64,000 bases of DNA. It comes from Blastomussa wellsi (taxonomy: Eukaryota; Cnidaria; Anthozoa; Scleractinia; Plerogyridae). The stretch spans positions 4,009,516-4,073,515 of the forward strand of contig OX393563.1 of NCBI GenBank assembly GCA_947652115.1, given 5' to 3'. Shown here piece after piece: positions 31,348-43,370 of the stretch (position 1 is its first letter; each line of letters opens with the position of its first letter). The notes beneath the pieces were generated by a model. It saw only the letters and a list, made by a program, of their open reading frames with translations. It was not told where the DNA came from and ran no database searches. A program made the position numbers and the translations under genes.

Positions 31348-31516
31348 TTACTCATCTTGTAGTGTCAGCAATAGATTTCTAAAGTAATCGTCAAAAACAG
31401 ACAGATGGTTAAGAATATTTGCCACTCCAAACGCATGGGACGCGAGCTCAAACGTCTGAAATGCTTCTTCCTTTCTGGCTCCTTCAATAACCTTGTGTAG
31501 CTCCCTCAGTGAGTTT
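31348..31516 (-). CDS. Candidate terminal exon, unknown gene
   Basis: Downstream of the acceptor GTTGCTATGCAG on the minus strand, a frame reads NSLRELHKVIEGARKEEAFQ, then TFELASHAFGVANILNHLSV, FDDYFRNLLLTLQDE and TAA at 31348. It is 55 codons of clearly protein-like, helical sequence in one phase. It is probably the C-terminus of a helical protein. It could continue the exon at 31598-31803 across a roughly 80-bp intron, but that frame ends in a stop at the junction. Family not recognised. Confidence 0.5.
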
Positions 31517-31597
31517 CTGCATAGCAACGGGAAAAATGAATCAGTATACCGAATTTAACATGCACGCAATGGCATATTGCACCGAACAATACCATAC

Positions 31598-31803
31598 TTA
31601 GAAGTCTTCAAGCTTCTCGGTCCACGGTTTGAACAATAACTGGTGAAGGAAGCGGTAGGATCTGGAGCGAAATTTGTTTGAGGTTACAGGCGCCGCACCC
31701 CGTTCAAGATTCAAAATGGCGGATTCGGAAGTTTCGTACGGAGACTGGGCTTGTAATGCCAGTTGACCATTGGAACGGTCTGTACTTGCAGAAGGAGGTA
31801 CAC
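31598..31803 (-). CDS. Candidate coding exon ending at a stop on the donor
   Basis: On the minus strand, after CTAAG, an open frame of 68 codons reads GVPPSASTDRSNGQLALQAQ, then SPYETSESAILNLERGAAP, then RFLHQLLFKPWTEKLEDF and TAA at 31598-31600, directly followed by GTATGG. Composition and length look coding. If the stop is real this is a terminal exon. If a single-base error exists here, EKLEDF would run naturally into NSLRELHKV of the next exon. A short plus-strand frame (MADSEVSYGDW) overlaps it and is considered its shadow. Confidence 0.42.
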
Positions 31804-32172
31804 CTTAGCTACATTACATTGATGATGCGCATTCTTCCCTAGTTGCCGGGATCAGTTCAGCCAATTTTTTTGCTGGGACCGCAAAGTTTAGCAGTGTGCA
31901 AAATGACTTGAAACTGAAACGTTGTCCAGTATGGATCTATTGCTGCGGCTCCATGGTGAAAAAAGTTACAGCGGATGTAATTAATTATATGAAAACACCC
32001 TCAATGCCCAGAAACGGCTCGCCTCTTCGGATTTGTATTGTTATGCCTTTACAAAGCTTAGTTTATCTATTTAGTCTTTTGAAGAAATGCCTGGTTCCAC
32101 AATATTAGCTGGTTTTCATGGCCATTCATTATAACTAACTGATTAATATTGAAACATTTGGGCAACGGTTTG

Positions 32173-34544
32173 CTACACCAACCTTGTAATCTCGACATCC
32201 ACAATTCGTCTCCTGAGTTTGAGCCTGCAGTCTTCGCATTTCTTGTCTTTGCAGTCGTCGTCCTTGTAGGCCTTGACTGTTTTGCGTGCTAGCGTTGTCA
32301 GCGGTAAATATTCCTTGTTCATCTTTAGTATCCCATCAGCCAGTACTTGTGCCTCGCTCTCGCACACACGCGAAAGAATTGTTGGACGCGAGCGGTTGGC
32401 AGTGATGATGTTGTTCTTGTCCAAGAGGGTTCTCCCAGAAGACTTAGCCTGTCGAACGTATGAAATCATTTCGACCCGTGTTAGTGTCTCTGGTGGGTTC
32501 ATTCTTCGTTTTAGTTCTCCCAGCGTGATGTTAAACTTGGTCTCTTTGAATCCGGGAAGGGAAAGAAGCCCGTTGACTTGGCAAACTGTATCACTGTCGT
32601 CTCGGGCTTGCACCGCGCCGAGACCGTTCAGTTGTCTGGTAGAAAATGGTTCTTGATCTTGTATGGAGTACAGGAAAGGCAGACTATTAGCTCGTCTGCT
32701 TCTTATTTGACGCAGCTGTTTTTCAGGAAAGAAGAAACTATCAATAAAGTTTCTGGTTGAATTACTTTCTTCTTCGTCGTCTTCATCATCTTCTTCTGTT
32801 GGTTCGTTGTCACATTTTTGATCGATCTCCGGTTCGGAATCACTTGTACTCGGATTCTCAAGCTGCATCTCATGTCGCCCGACTGGCAACCCTTCATCTT
32901 CAACTCCAGGTTCAATTGAATTGTTGTTTGTTTCGTGGTGCTTGATTTTCATGGCTGTTTGCTGTCCCTTCGTTGCAGCAAAGGGCATCCGCCTTTTTCT
33001 GTTGTTTCTCACAGCTTTTACAATCCTGTTGAGGCGAAGAATCTTGGCAACGTCTTGGGGATAACGGCGTAATTTATCTGGGAGCACTTCAATATTTTCA
33101 GCCTCTTTTCCTGTGTTGCTTATCTTCTCCAAAGCGCCATCATCGTCTTCCCTGGACACTTCATCTTCATTCCCCGCACAGATTTCAAGATCAGCTTTCT
33201 CCTTGGCATGAAGGCCGCAATCCGGATTCCTTGGCTTAGTGTTTTCATGGCAAAAGACCACGTGCTGAGGGATCTTTTCGTGGACAAAGTTACCATTCTC
33301 CCTACCACAGACACATTGGAAATTTGCTTTTCCGTTGAAGTGGCTTTCATCGCTGCTTCTTCTCTCGAAACTGTATACTCGGTCGTTGTTTTCAAAATGC
33401 CGGATGTCCCTGGGAGACGTCGAAGACGTATCTGGGAGAGTTCCATGACTGGAAAGGAAGCGACTTGATATTTCTGGAGGTTGTGAGACGAAATGTTCAA
33501 TGGCCTCGGTAGTTTCTCCGCGAGAAGTCTCCAACGTCCGAGCTCTTTTTGGGGACGATGGAGAAGTATTGTCAATCCTTCGGCTTCCATTTGTTATTTT
33601 GCCCTCCTTTACCCTCTTGCAACGGATCTCATTATACTGCATGAAGATGGTTTGTTCTGCTCTTTGTCTTTTTGTTTGTTGTGAAGCTGGTCGCTTTCTA
33701 TCTCTGTACCACTGGTATGTCTTCCACACCGGTTCCTCATCCTTCTTGTAGACAGTGCTTTTTACTGAATTGTTTTCGGCCGTTGAAATTGACCCATTGT
33801 GTTGCGTAGAGACATTCTGACCGGGACTATCTGATGGTGGATCGTTTATTACAGTCTCTAGCTTCTCTTGAAATCTGCTGGAATTAGCTGTGCTTCCATC
33901 TCCGCTGAACAGCCGTCTAATGCCGTCGTTTCCGTTTAACGTAGATTCCTCACGGTTTGTCTCGTGCTGAAATGACTGTTGCCGTTCGTGAGGGGGTGAA
34001 CCATCGCTTCTTGCTACAAAACATTGTGGCATAACAGGGTTAGCGACTCTTTCTACCACGATCGAAGTTGGTTGGAACCGATCGAAAGCCTGTTTGAAAG
34101 GATAAGACAAATCACCGGCATGTGAGATTGAACCTCGCGGATTTTTTAATGCTTCGAAATGAAGATTTCTTACTCTTTCATTTGGTTGGAACAGACGAGA
34201 CTCAGGTCCGCGCATGGGGGATGGGGATGGAGAAATGTCCTCGGGACGGGACGCACTCTCGGGTCGCGAGGAATTTTCTTGATGTGAGGTACTTTCTGGT
34301 CGGGATCCATTGTTTAAATATTCTCCTTTGATCTTTTTTGGCGATGATCTTCTAGGAAACTCGTGAAATGAATTATCGTGGGGAGATTTTACTTCCCTGT
34401 CTGCCGGGGATCGGCTGCTTTCAGATGAAGGCGGTTTCATGTCGTAACTGTAGTTCTTAGTTTTGTTATTATTGTTGCAAACCTCGTCAACTTCTTCTTG
34501 CTTAATACGAAGTCCAGCTTCAGTTAGCAAGATCGAACCATTCT
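32173..34544 (-). CDS. AP-2-type DNA-binding-domain protein, terminal exon
   Basis: A single open exon of about 790 codons follows the acceptor TTTTCCTTTAG and starts in phase with NGSILLTEAGLRIKQEE. No ATG opens the frame, so upstream exons are missing from this call. Most of the chain is Ser/Pro/Asn-rich and charged, probably disordered, with basic KRPASQQTKRQRAEQ and SSPKRART patches (possible nuclear signals) and an acidic run EEDDEDDEEE. About the last 140 residues align with the AP-2 DNA-binding region: VNGLLSLPGFKETKFNITLG, ELKRRMNPPETL, RQAKSSGRTLLDK, RVCESEAQVLADG, EYLPLTTLARKTV. The family's helix-span-helix dimerisation part is shortened and replaced by a Cys/Lys tail (DDDCKDKKCEDC). 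It is probably a divergent nuclear regulator. It differs from canonical TFAP2, so no symbol is given. Confidence 0.65.
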
Positions 34545-37500
34545 CTAAAGGAAAATAACAACCAGTTAATAAATTAAATCGAAAATTGCTTTTTTAAGAG
34601 TCCCGGCTGAATTGCAACTCTTGAAACATTTACTATATATCTATACATATTAGCCTCAGTTTCAAAAGTTTGTGAATTGCAATCCTTCTTAATCTTCGCC
34701 ATTATTTCTTGTTGGTTTATCGTTACCCCTTTTGTGTCCTTCTGTCTTCCTAACTATTCGCTTTCGAGCGAGGTTTCCTTTAAATGAAAGTCTATTTCAT
34801 ACATTCCAAATGATGAACCCATGGTGGCAAAGCAACTTTTGTATAAAACAGAAGCGAGCTGGCAGATTTTTGGAGTTCCTTTTCTGATGTATTACCTTCC
34901 TTCAAAGCCAGTTAGCCACGCAGCTACAACAAACCTGTATTGACAAGCATTGTTTTTTTTTGTTAAACGGGCTCAGACCTTTGAGTAACAGACCTGTCCC
35001 TGCTTAGAAAAATCGTTCCTCGTTACTCATTCCTGACTTATGATTGCTGACTAATCGGATTTAACCACATCTTATGGTCCACACCAAGAACATGTACAAT
35101 TGGCAAGCCCGATTTGAAAGTCTTCGATTCACGGTCTTACGGTCGTTGTGTGCCGAGTTTATTTTGCTCAAAGCTGATTGGCTGAATATCGATAGTGAGC
35201 ACTCAACGAATGCCACAATCAGCGTTCTTGGTGCTGGTCAAAAGAAAGAGGGGCTCTGGGGCGAGATTGAGATATTTCCTTCCGAGTTGTTACAACTCGT
35301 GAAATGTGCCGATGACACTTCTTTCGATCAATTGTATTGAATCAACAAGATACATTTTTGCTCTAATTTAGCGGTGAAATTAGCCAGAATTATGGTAAAT
35401 TACGATCACCCTGTGCAAAACCGAAACATTCAGACCAATAGAATGTAATGTAATGAGCAAGCCATATTGGACCTCAAGGCGTGGCTCTACTCTTCTCCAC
35501 TAGGAACGGATTGGTTGCTTTCGATGGAGTTGGAGCGCTAAATCCGAGAGAGGCTTGGGCCCAGCGATGAAATGTCGAAGGCTAATCTTTATTTACTTAC
35601 TACAATGATCAATATTGCTGGTATTTCTTATAATGAGGCTAGTGTCTGGACGCACTATTTCTTGCTTTCATTGTCAAAGGGAAAAGTGCAAATAACGAGT
35701 GAGGCTGGTTTCGGGTGTCGTTCAGTGACGTCACTACTCAAGGCTTTGACTCATTCATAATGTGTTATAGCCATGCTATTCTAGCCTGCAAAGCAGGCGG
35801 TTTTTGTGGGGGCACGCTTCGAAAACAGCGATCACGAAAGACCAAATGCAACCTCCACCCTACCCCTCTCTTTTTTCCTCTCCCCAGTGTTCGCGCGCTC
35901 AAAATGGCGGCCGGTCTTTCGTGATCGCTGTTTTCGAAGCATTCCCCCACAAAAACCGTCTGCTTTGCAGGCTATACTATTCATACCGCTTGATGATTCC
36001 TTTGGGCGGTTACAATTGCGCAATTTTTCAAACACAACTGCGTGCATATACTACGTGCGTATACTAAGCGATCAGTGCAATTGACTGAATTGGTTCATGC
36101 AGCAACGCTTGATATGGAATCCCGGTGCTCAGTAGGAATTAAAACCAGAGAGGTGGCTGGGCCTTTGTTTGATGTTGGTAGGTGAATTTTGAGCCTCTCG
36201 AAAAATACTAAACCTAGGTGATAGTGCCATTTCGAGTGCACTTTAAAAAAATTAGCAAGTAAAGGTTAATATTGTGCTGGAAATGTGATTCCTTAAGAGC
36301 CAAAAAAGGCCTATTAAGATCTTATTATGTGTCAGCGATATCAGAAGTGCTCAACTTTACAGTTTAACCGATACTGTTCTTAATTCTTTTGTAGTGGCTG
36401 AAAGGTTTAACGGTCTAAAAAAGAACCATGACAAATTAAGCTCGTGTTGAGACGTATGGAAACATTTGGTTTTAATCCCGCTGATTTGGCAAAACATTCC
36501 TTTACTCCAAGATAGGCACCCTTGCACTGTCGCTCGCATATAATTAATTTGATTCACCTCCTTACTACTTTTAGAAAATTGCTATAGCATTAAACGTTTG
36601 TAAAATAGTAGCTGGAACTTTAAATATAACTGATGAACTACCACCCTCATTGACAACCTTCAGCGTGCGTATTTATTTTGTTGTCACTAAAACGATATAA
36701 TACGTATATGCCTGGGTATTTTTGAAAGGCACTTTCGTTTCCTAAGCAACTTGGCTTTCCATTCGTGACTCAGGTAGGGGAAAATTTTCAGCGCGTTTAC
36801 AAGTATTTTATCTGCCTGACTATGCTGTGTAAAAAACTGGAATAAATGATCGAGAAATTGTTCAAGACGAGAAAAAAATTGTGGTTGGATTGAGATGGCG
36901 TGAGTTGAAATTTTCAAGATCAGCCCTAAGTCAAAAATAAGGTCGCTCTGAATACTGTAGATTCCAGGGAAAAGACACGAATCAGTGGTCTTCTTAGGGA
37001 AATGATTTCATCTTCGAAAAAAGAAAAGCTTTGCCACATTTATAAGTTACGGTGTATCAACATGAAGTGCCAAATTTCACTGAAGAATGTTATTAAGAGA
37101 GCGAAGAGGCTTTGATCTGTGCGCAAGATGACTTAATTTGCGTGATTTTTAATAAAATAAAGGGCAGCCAGATGCATTCCAAAGAAAACAGACTCGATAT
37201 TTTAATACAAGCCGTAATAAAAAGGTAAGCTCTTCGTACACAGTCGTACAGTATCCACAAAGAAAGTTACCAACTAGCGAGTATTGTAACCAATAACGAG
37301 GGCCCCCAAAAAGGGTTAGAACAAATTAAATGGTGAGAATTTTAACAACATTTTGACCTTGGGGCTAAAAGCGGGAGAAAGCTCGATTTAAGAAGTGATA
37401 TTATCCCGCCCGGTTTTGTTAAGCAACTAGAAATTAGCTTTCGGGTTTGGAAACATTGCAATTAGGAGAACATCTTACGAAATTTTTTCTTTGTTTATAT

Positions 37501-38359
37501 CTACAATCCTGTCCCATAAGCGACTATAACCACTTTTAAAAAGTCAGAAGTTTCCCTTACGACGGATTGTTATGATAGAGAACTACATTTGTAGGTCTGA
37601 TATTATTGATTGGCAACCACCAACCTCCTGCATGTTGCAGGCTATTTAATATGACACTACCAGGAGCGAACTAACTTTTGCGCAAAACGAAGAAGATAGA
37701 ATTGAAATCTTATGAACGAACGGTGCTCGTTGAAACTATGTTCAGAAACGTTTGCCGCCCTAAACCCACCCACGTGCAAGCTGATTTTTATCGTTATATA
37801 TAGGAGATACGCCGCAAGGGTTTCGTTATAGTTTAGTACGTGAGCCCATCAATAAATTTTTCCTTGTGTTTGAAAGAAATTTTTTGCTAATTTGAATTGT
37901 GCTTTAGCTTTTCTCTGCCCTCACCGTCTTAGTGACAAGGGAGCTAGCTGACAATTCGTTAACGGTGTACTTTAAACGACAAGCAAGACCTACAGAGAAT
38001 GAGATGGCTTTGAGACTACGGTACTCGAATGCAATACGGTTCACTACGGGCCTTGATACTCAACACATTTGAAAACCCCTTATAAAAATAACGAACTTAG
38101 CTGACTAGTGCTATCTTTTTGCCAGTTTCAGGATTTGAGAAAAGTATTAATAGAAACGCGGGGGTTTAAATGCGTGGGTTTGGATGTGTGATGGAAGCCA
38201 TGCACTTGTGATGTGAGAGAAACCCTGGCAATCGTTTTGTTGAAATCAGCAGCCAAATGGTGAAGTAGAGGAAACATTTGGGATGTCTTTTATTTTAATA
38301 AAACTCGGCAGCACCAACGTACTAGTATCGTCAGACGATCTAAACAAACGCCCCACGGT
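34545..38359. other. Gene-poor stretch, probably intron of the AP-2-like gene
   Basis: Because the 32173-34544 exon opens with an acceptor, at least the start of this region is intron on the minus strand. No upstream exon was identified with confidence. A degenerate relative of the 681-900 MITE covers about 35120-35275, and a foldback MITE lies at 35782-35974. The short open frames show no domain. Confidence 0.4.
35782..35974. mobile_element. 193-bp foldback MITE with near-identical 60-bp arms
   Basis: The left arm TAGCCTGCAAAGCAGGCGG ... AACAGCGATCACGAAAGACC is inverted almost perfectly in the right arm, with a roughly 65-bp loop. Flanks TGCTATTC and TACTATTC agree at 7 of 8 bases, suggesting an 8-bp target duplication as in hAT elements. 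Confidence 0.75.
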
Positions 38360-38480
38360 TTGTCCACGGTTCGCTCCGACGAATGGCTAACGCTCGAAAC
38401 GTCAGCTCACGAATCTCTTTGCGGTGGCCAATTCACATTATCAACCCAGTTGATAAAACCAAATTATATTGTCCAAGAAC
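38360..38480 (+). repeat. Solo Penelope-type terminal module, half copy
   Basis: A diverged copy of the module at 41359-41625. It includes a hammerhead-like motif on the plus strand at 38368-38415: stem I GGTTC/GAATC (one G-U pair), core CCGACGA, loop TAAC, GAAA, GTC. It ends in AACCCAGTTGATAAAACC. Confidence 0.65.
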
Positions 38481-41358
38481 AGTTGTACTGCGGTTCAAAA
38501 TTTCTAGGAATAGCATATGTTTTTCTACCGAGTCAGTCATTAAAACTGTCTCTTCTTGATTAATTATAACTTTGTCTGCTTCTCTTGACATTTATGATTT
38601 ATCTTGGTTTTTGAAGCCTTTGGTAGTCCTGGATTTCAAATTCTTGCTTTCAAAATGATGGCTTGTAGTATAGTATAGTATAGTAAATCAATTTTTGATC
38701 ACTTCAACTCAATTTATGAGGTATTGAACCCCGGAAAACCGTACACAAAAACCGGAAACAATTTAAATCAGATCTTTTGCAGACCTTAGCAGCGAACTGG
38801 GTTGCGCCGGTTTGCGGATGGAAATTTTTTTGCTACCTTGCTAAGTTGATTGTAAGCAAAGCGATCGGTGATCTTTTGTGGCTTACACACTGTGTACTGA
38901 CGGCAGCAGTAGTATATATGGAACCTTGTTCAAAGCGTCGAAACTCAGCAAGTGAAAAAGCAAGACCACAGTTTTAACAATTCTACCTACACTTCGGTTT
39001 AAGCAGCTTAATTTTCTTTTCTTTTTTTTTAGGAGTTAGGATCTTGCGCATTTTCTCGTTCGAACAGTCTTTGTATGACGTGGCGAGAGATTTAAAGTCA
39101 TGAATATCAACTAGTGATTTTTAGCAACGCTTAACTAGTCAATGTGTTGTTGTCTTCAGTTAGCGAAAACTGTTGACAAGCAGTCATACACTGATTGGAT
39201 ATACGACAACAAAGTTATTTAGAGCTTTCCAAAGAAGATTCATTTGATAATTTTTTCCTTGTTTGCCAGTCTTTATAATGGTATGAAGCGTTACCGTTTA
39301 GCCTGGAGTAAACAATTCAGTCAAGGCTCCTCGCCGCCTCGACAAAAAAGAAACCGCTCATTTTAACTCAGATTTAGAACCCAACCTAGCTTTGAAAGCT
39401 CTTTTTCTTTCTTTATCGCCATTTCTTCATATAGAACTTTTTATAATCAAACGTTTCTCGTTTGTAATGACTTTTTAAATAGTTCTTGAGTTTAAAATAG
39501 CTAGCGTTTGTTTTGTCTGCAGCAGGTTGTATATTATATGCGTTTCTATTGTGAGTCCATGCAGGAAAAATTGTCTCCGATCAAAACGCCGTTTTCTTCA
39601 NNNNNNNNNNNNNNNNNNNNNNNNNNNNNNNNNNNNNNNNNNNNNNNNNNNNNNNNNNNNNNNNNNNNNNNNNNNNNNNNNNNNNNNNNNNNNNNNNNNN
39701 NNNNNNNNNNNNNNNNNNNNNNNNNNNNNNNNNNNNNNNNNNNNNNNNNNNNNNNNNNNNNNNNNNNNNNNNNNNNNNNNNNNNNNNNNNNNNNNNNNNN
39801 CTTGGGTTAACAGGTGGCCCACGAGGTCACAGCTTACCACAATTGAACACATCTTCGCATGTGATAGACGAACGCACGCGCAAACGAATGTACGAAAGCT
39901 GAATTTGATTAAGATGCTGTGGATTTATTGCCATATAAAAATCTCGTTTAAGTAACGAATATTAACCGATAGTACGTTAAAGCGGCCTGATTGTCGGAAA
40001 AGTTTACATTTGACAAAACAAGGGCGAATAAGTGTTAGTATGTTGTGTTGAGGATGTTTTTCGTGACTTAGAAATAAACTCAGTTAGCGGCGATCGCTAG
40101 TTTCTCGCTAATAAACAAGTTTTTGAAAATGTCTCGAAAGCAAATTTAGTACCGTTGAGACGCAATCGGCGAACAGTTAGTAATCACAACAGTACTCATT
40201 CTCCCCTTACCTGCTTTTTCAGCGAAAGATGTTCCCACAGACTGCTAGTTTTAAAGTGATCGACGAGTGAAATCACCACCAAATATATACTGAGAAAGCC
40301 ACAGAAAGCTTGCCGTAATGGTGTTTTTCAAGGATGGTTTCTAGACCGACAGATCAACTACACTGTTCGCAGTGACGGCCGGAAGGATGCCCTGAAGGCT
40401 TTAAGCCATGGGGGCAACTTTCTCGGGAAGAAAGTTATGTTTTTAACTGTCTTCTTTCGCCTGGGGAATCAATAAGAGTGTCTCACAAAATCGGCGCCTG
40501 GGGCGTTTTAGAAATGTGTTGTCAACTTAGCACGAGATTATAATTTATTTTTCAGACAAAGTCAGGCTTTATAAACGAGCCTCAGTCTCTCACTGCTGAT
40601 CTTTATTTCGCGTTTTATAGGAATGACCACGGGCGGGAAATGACTTCATATTATAAAAGCATATTTTCCAAGCCTGTGGAAATTTTTTGAGGAACATCAC
40701 GAATAAGACCGCATTTAGAATAAAAAAAGATATCTGCCTAAATGCCTAAAGAAAAATCTAGAGTTGACTGAAAATAAACGAACTGAAAGCCAGTTTCTGA
40801 CGATCTGTTTTGTTTATCAGAAAACAATAAAGAGCGACAGATGGGTTTATGTTTGTACCAGTATGTATGTTTGTATCGTTTTTATTTATTCAGGACGAAG
40901 TTCGTGTGTAAGATGGCGTGACGAAGTCATTGTTCGTTCATTCAACGGTTGACAAAGGTCAGAAAACTTTGTCTTTTTCATGATGTTTTTGAATCCATTA
41001 ATTTAAAGATGAAAGAGCAATATGGTCATAAATGTATTCTAATGTACTCAGGTTTAGCTGTCTTAATCAACGGTCAAAAATCGCATAAAAATGGCGCCAA
41101 GCGTCCATTTCAATGCCCTCTCCTGTTTAATCATGTCTATAAACCGCCGAACTGCTCAACTTTCGGTTTATTTTTTCGCTTTTCTTGATCAGACGTAAGT
41201 TTTGCCTTTTTATTTGGAGATATTGGACTCGTAGCAAAGGAGATAATCATAATTTCTCTGATTTTGGATGTTTTGTTGCAGAGTCGAACCGGAAAGTATG
41301 GAATGTAATCCAAAAAGGCTTTATAAGGAAACCGGGAAGCGGGAACACTCCAAACAAT
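38481..41358. other. Gene-free stretch with an assembly gap
   Basis: No gene was recognised. It contains a short (TAGTA)n microsatellite near 38662-38686 and the gap of unknown bases. Open frames crossing the gap are artefacts of undetermined bases. Confidence 0.5.
39601..39800. other. Assembly gap, 200 N
   Basis: Exactly 200 undetermined bases. The round number suggests a placeholder length, so real distances across it are unknown. Confidence 0.99.
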
Positions 41359-41586
41359 ATAATTTGGTTTTATCAACTGGGTTAATAATGTCAATTGGCC
41401 ACCGTAAAGAGATTCAAGAGCTGACGTTTCGAGCGTTAGCCCTTCGTCGGAGCGAATCCAAATTCGAATCCAATCCGATTCGCTCCGACGAAGGGCTAAC
41501 GCTCGAAACGTCAGCTCTTGAATCTCTTTACGGTGGCCAATTGACATTATCAACCCAGTTGTTAAAACCAAATTATATTGTTATAC

Positions 41587-41625
<39 letters not shown>
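41359..41625. repeat. Penelope-type terminal module, full palindrome
   Basis: AATATAATTTGGTTTTATCA ... is mirrored about a centre near 41466, then the tail TTATACTTCCCACCGACGC to TACCCCCTCT. Each arm encodes a complete hammerhead-like motif of 48 nt: minus strand 41411-41458 and plus strand 41477-41524. Each has stem I GATTC/GAATC plus GCT/AGC, core CCGACGA, stem II GGGC/GCTC with loop TAAC, GAAA, and ACGT leading into the GTC cleavage triplet. Confidence 0.75.
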
Positions 41626-41631
<6 letters not shown>

Positions 41632-41945
41632 CTACACTCCAAACAAGCCTCCAGGGAAAAGGCAGTTAACATCTGGATCGTCTAGGAAATCGCTTTTCAG
41701 TAATCCCCAGACAAAAAAGTCAGTAAAATGGATTCAAATAATTTGCTTTAGATAAAATACTTTTGAGAGTAATTTTATTACTCTCAAATATTCTCAATTA
41801 ATTTTGTAACAGCTTACATGCCTGTTTTCTAGAATTTATATTGAGTATTTATCCTATCAAAGGCATTGAGAAATATTTTTTCCTTTTTAATTTATTGGCA
41901 GGAGAGATGTTTATTAATTAATTTGTTATTTCTTTTTAAACAAAG

Positions 41946-42214
41946 GTAGCCACTAGTCCTCAACAAGCAAGATTTGTGACAAGATTAAAGGGGGTGAACA
42001 CTTTCCTGAAATTGTTGAAGTTTGACTCAAAGAAGCAGCGAATTATTTGGCAGCCAAAAGAGGATGTGGTACTAGTGCAGTTTGTCGCCTTTTACAAAGA
42101 CTTGCAACCGACAAACATTGCATGGCCTTCACTACCCCTAAAGCTGAATACGGAAAGGAAGCAGCTGAATATATTAAACAGACAGCTGGAACCAGTTATC
42201 TCAGAGAAAAATAA
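41946..42214 (+). pseudogene. Coding remnant with one in-frame stop
   Basis: After TTTTTAAACAAAG a frame reads SKICDKIKGGEHFPEIVEV, a TGA, then LKEAANYLAAKRGCGTSAV, CRLLQRLATDKHCMAFTTPK, AEYGKEAAEYIKQTAG and TAA at 42212. The protein character continues on both sides of the stop, which suggests a decayed exon. A second frame over the same bases is open (starting MTRLKGVNTFLKLLKF) but has poorer composition. Family not recognised. Confidence 0.4.
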
Positions 42215-43370
42215 ACTATTTACTTGTAAAATTGTATTAGGTTAATAAAACTAGTGCACTACAATATGAAATAATCGTCGGCACCATGATTACGTTTATT
42301 TACAAATGTTCCATGACACATGTTCAATGTGGTTAAATTGAAACTGCATCAATGCCAAGGGCCGTAGCAAGCCTTGAGGAACTGGGGAGGTCCAAAAATT
42401 TCAATTCTTATGGGTTTTAATTTTGCATTTAAGGTAAATGAAAATTTAAGCTATTAACTCAGGGCTGTCGCTAATTTTTCAAGTAGGCAGCGAAAGAAAA
42501 AAGTAGCCAGGGATTTTGTTGTTTGATGTACTTTACTCAAACTCGTAGTAGCCGGGGGAATTCCCTGGCCCCCTGGCCTTAGTGACAGTCCTGTTAACTG
42601 GGAAATGCATAATGTAGTTTATCAGGAATGATTCTGTTCATAATTATTAAGATTTTGTTAGAAAATGTCAGGAAGATAGAATTTTAATTTTAAACTTGTT
42701 GTGTGTATCCCCCCTGTCCTCTTGCTATGGCTCTGATGACATGGTATTGGTCATTATTTAATGTGAAGAAAGGCAAGTGCAAATATAGGCTGTTGTTGAT
42801 TTTTATACAGACAAAAAGGCCAAGTAAATTAGGGCATGTACATTTAGGAAATATTGGATGATTATCACTGTTTGATTGAAATTGTGGTTCACATCACAAT
42901 GGTCAGTATGATTTTAACAAGGCCTTCCATATCTGCTTCTCCTTCCAAGCAGTTCATTATAGTGCATTTCCATGACACCACAAGAGCCATGTTGTTCCAA
43001 ACATAAAAAATCCTCTTTTTTACAGTATTATCTGCTTTAAATGTTGGCCAACGTTGCAAATGTCTGTTAAAGATGTCTGATTTGCAAGGACACACCATTA
43101 TGCACCAGTCATGTGAAATCCCCGCCAAACCCCGCTCAGCCCCCGCATTGTACAGCAAAGGCGTGAAAAAAGGTACATTCCCTGACTATCGGGGCACCTA
43201 AATTGAGTGAAAATGAGATGAAAACTCCCGGTTTGCCCCGGGTGCGGGGGTTTCAAATGACTGGTGCATTACCATCAATAATTTCTTCTTGAATCACAAC
43301 AGTAACAATATGATTTAATGATTTATACATGTAGAGCAGTCGCGGATAAAAATACAGTGAAAGCATTTGA
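42215..43370. other. Non-coding stretch
   Basis: No supported gene. It contains the MITE at 42460-42593. The minus frame at 42889-43158 has no recognisable domain. Confidence 0.45.
42460..42593. mobile_element. 134-bp MITE, CAGGGCTGTC family
   Basis: Ends CAGGGCTGTCGCTAA and the inverse of CAGGACTGTCACTAA, flanked by TTAACT on both sides. Related to 3025-3203. Confidence 0.75.

Noticed and set aside
31714..31765. Plus-strand start MADSEVSYGDW
   Set aside because: It stops after 16 codons, overlaps a better minus-strand frame, and no downstream exon fits.
32273..33751. Plus-strand open frames opposite the AP-2-like exon
   Set aside because: Shadows of a long coding exon; no domain and no splice context.
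34515..34530. TTG at 34530 as the start of the AP-2-like protein
   Set aside because: The frame stays open upstream to a good splice acceptor at 34545, so it is an internal or terminal exon and not a non-ATG start.
39508..39955. Open frames of 84-142 aa across the gap
   Set aside because: They exist only because the 200 undetermined bases cannot contain stops.
41137..41618. Open frames of 116-144 aa on both strands
   Set aside because: They run through the palindromic Penelope terminal module, and similar frames occur at other module copies. It is non-coding ribozyme-bearing sequence.
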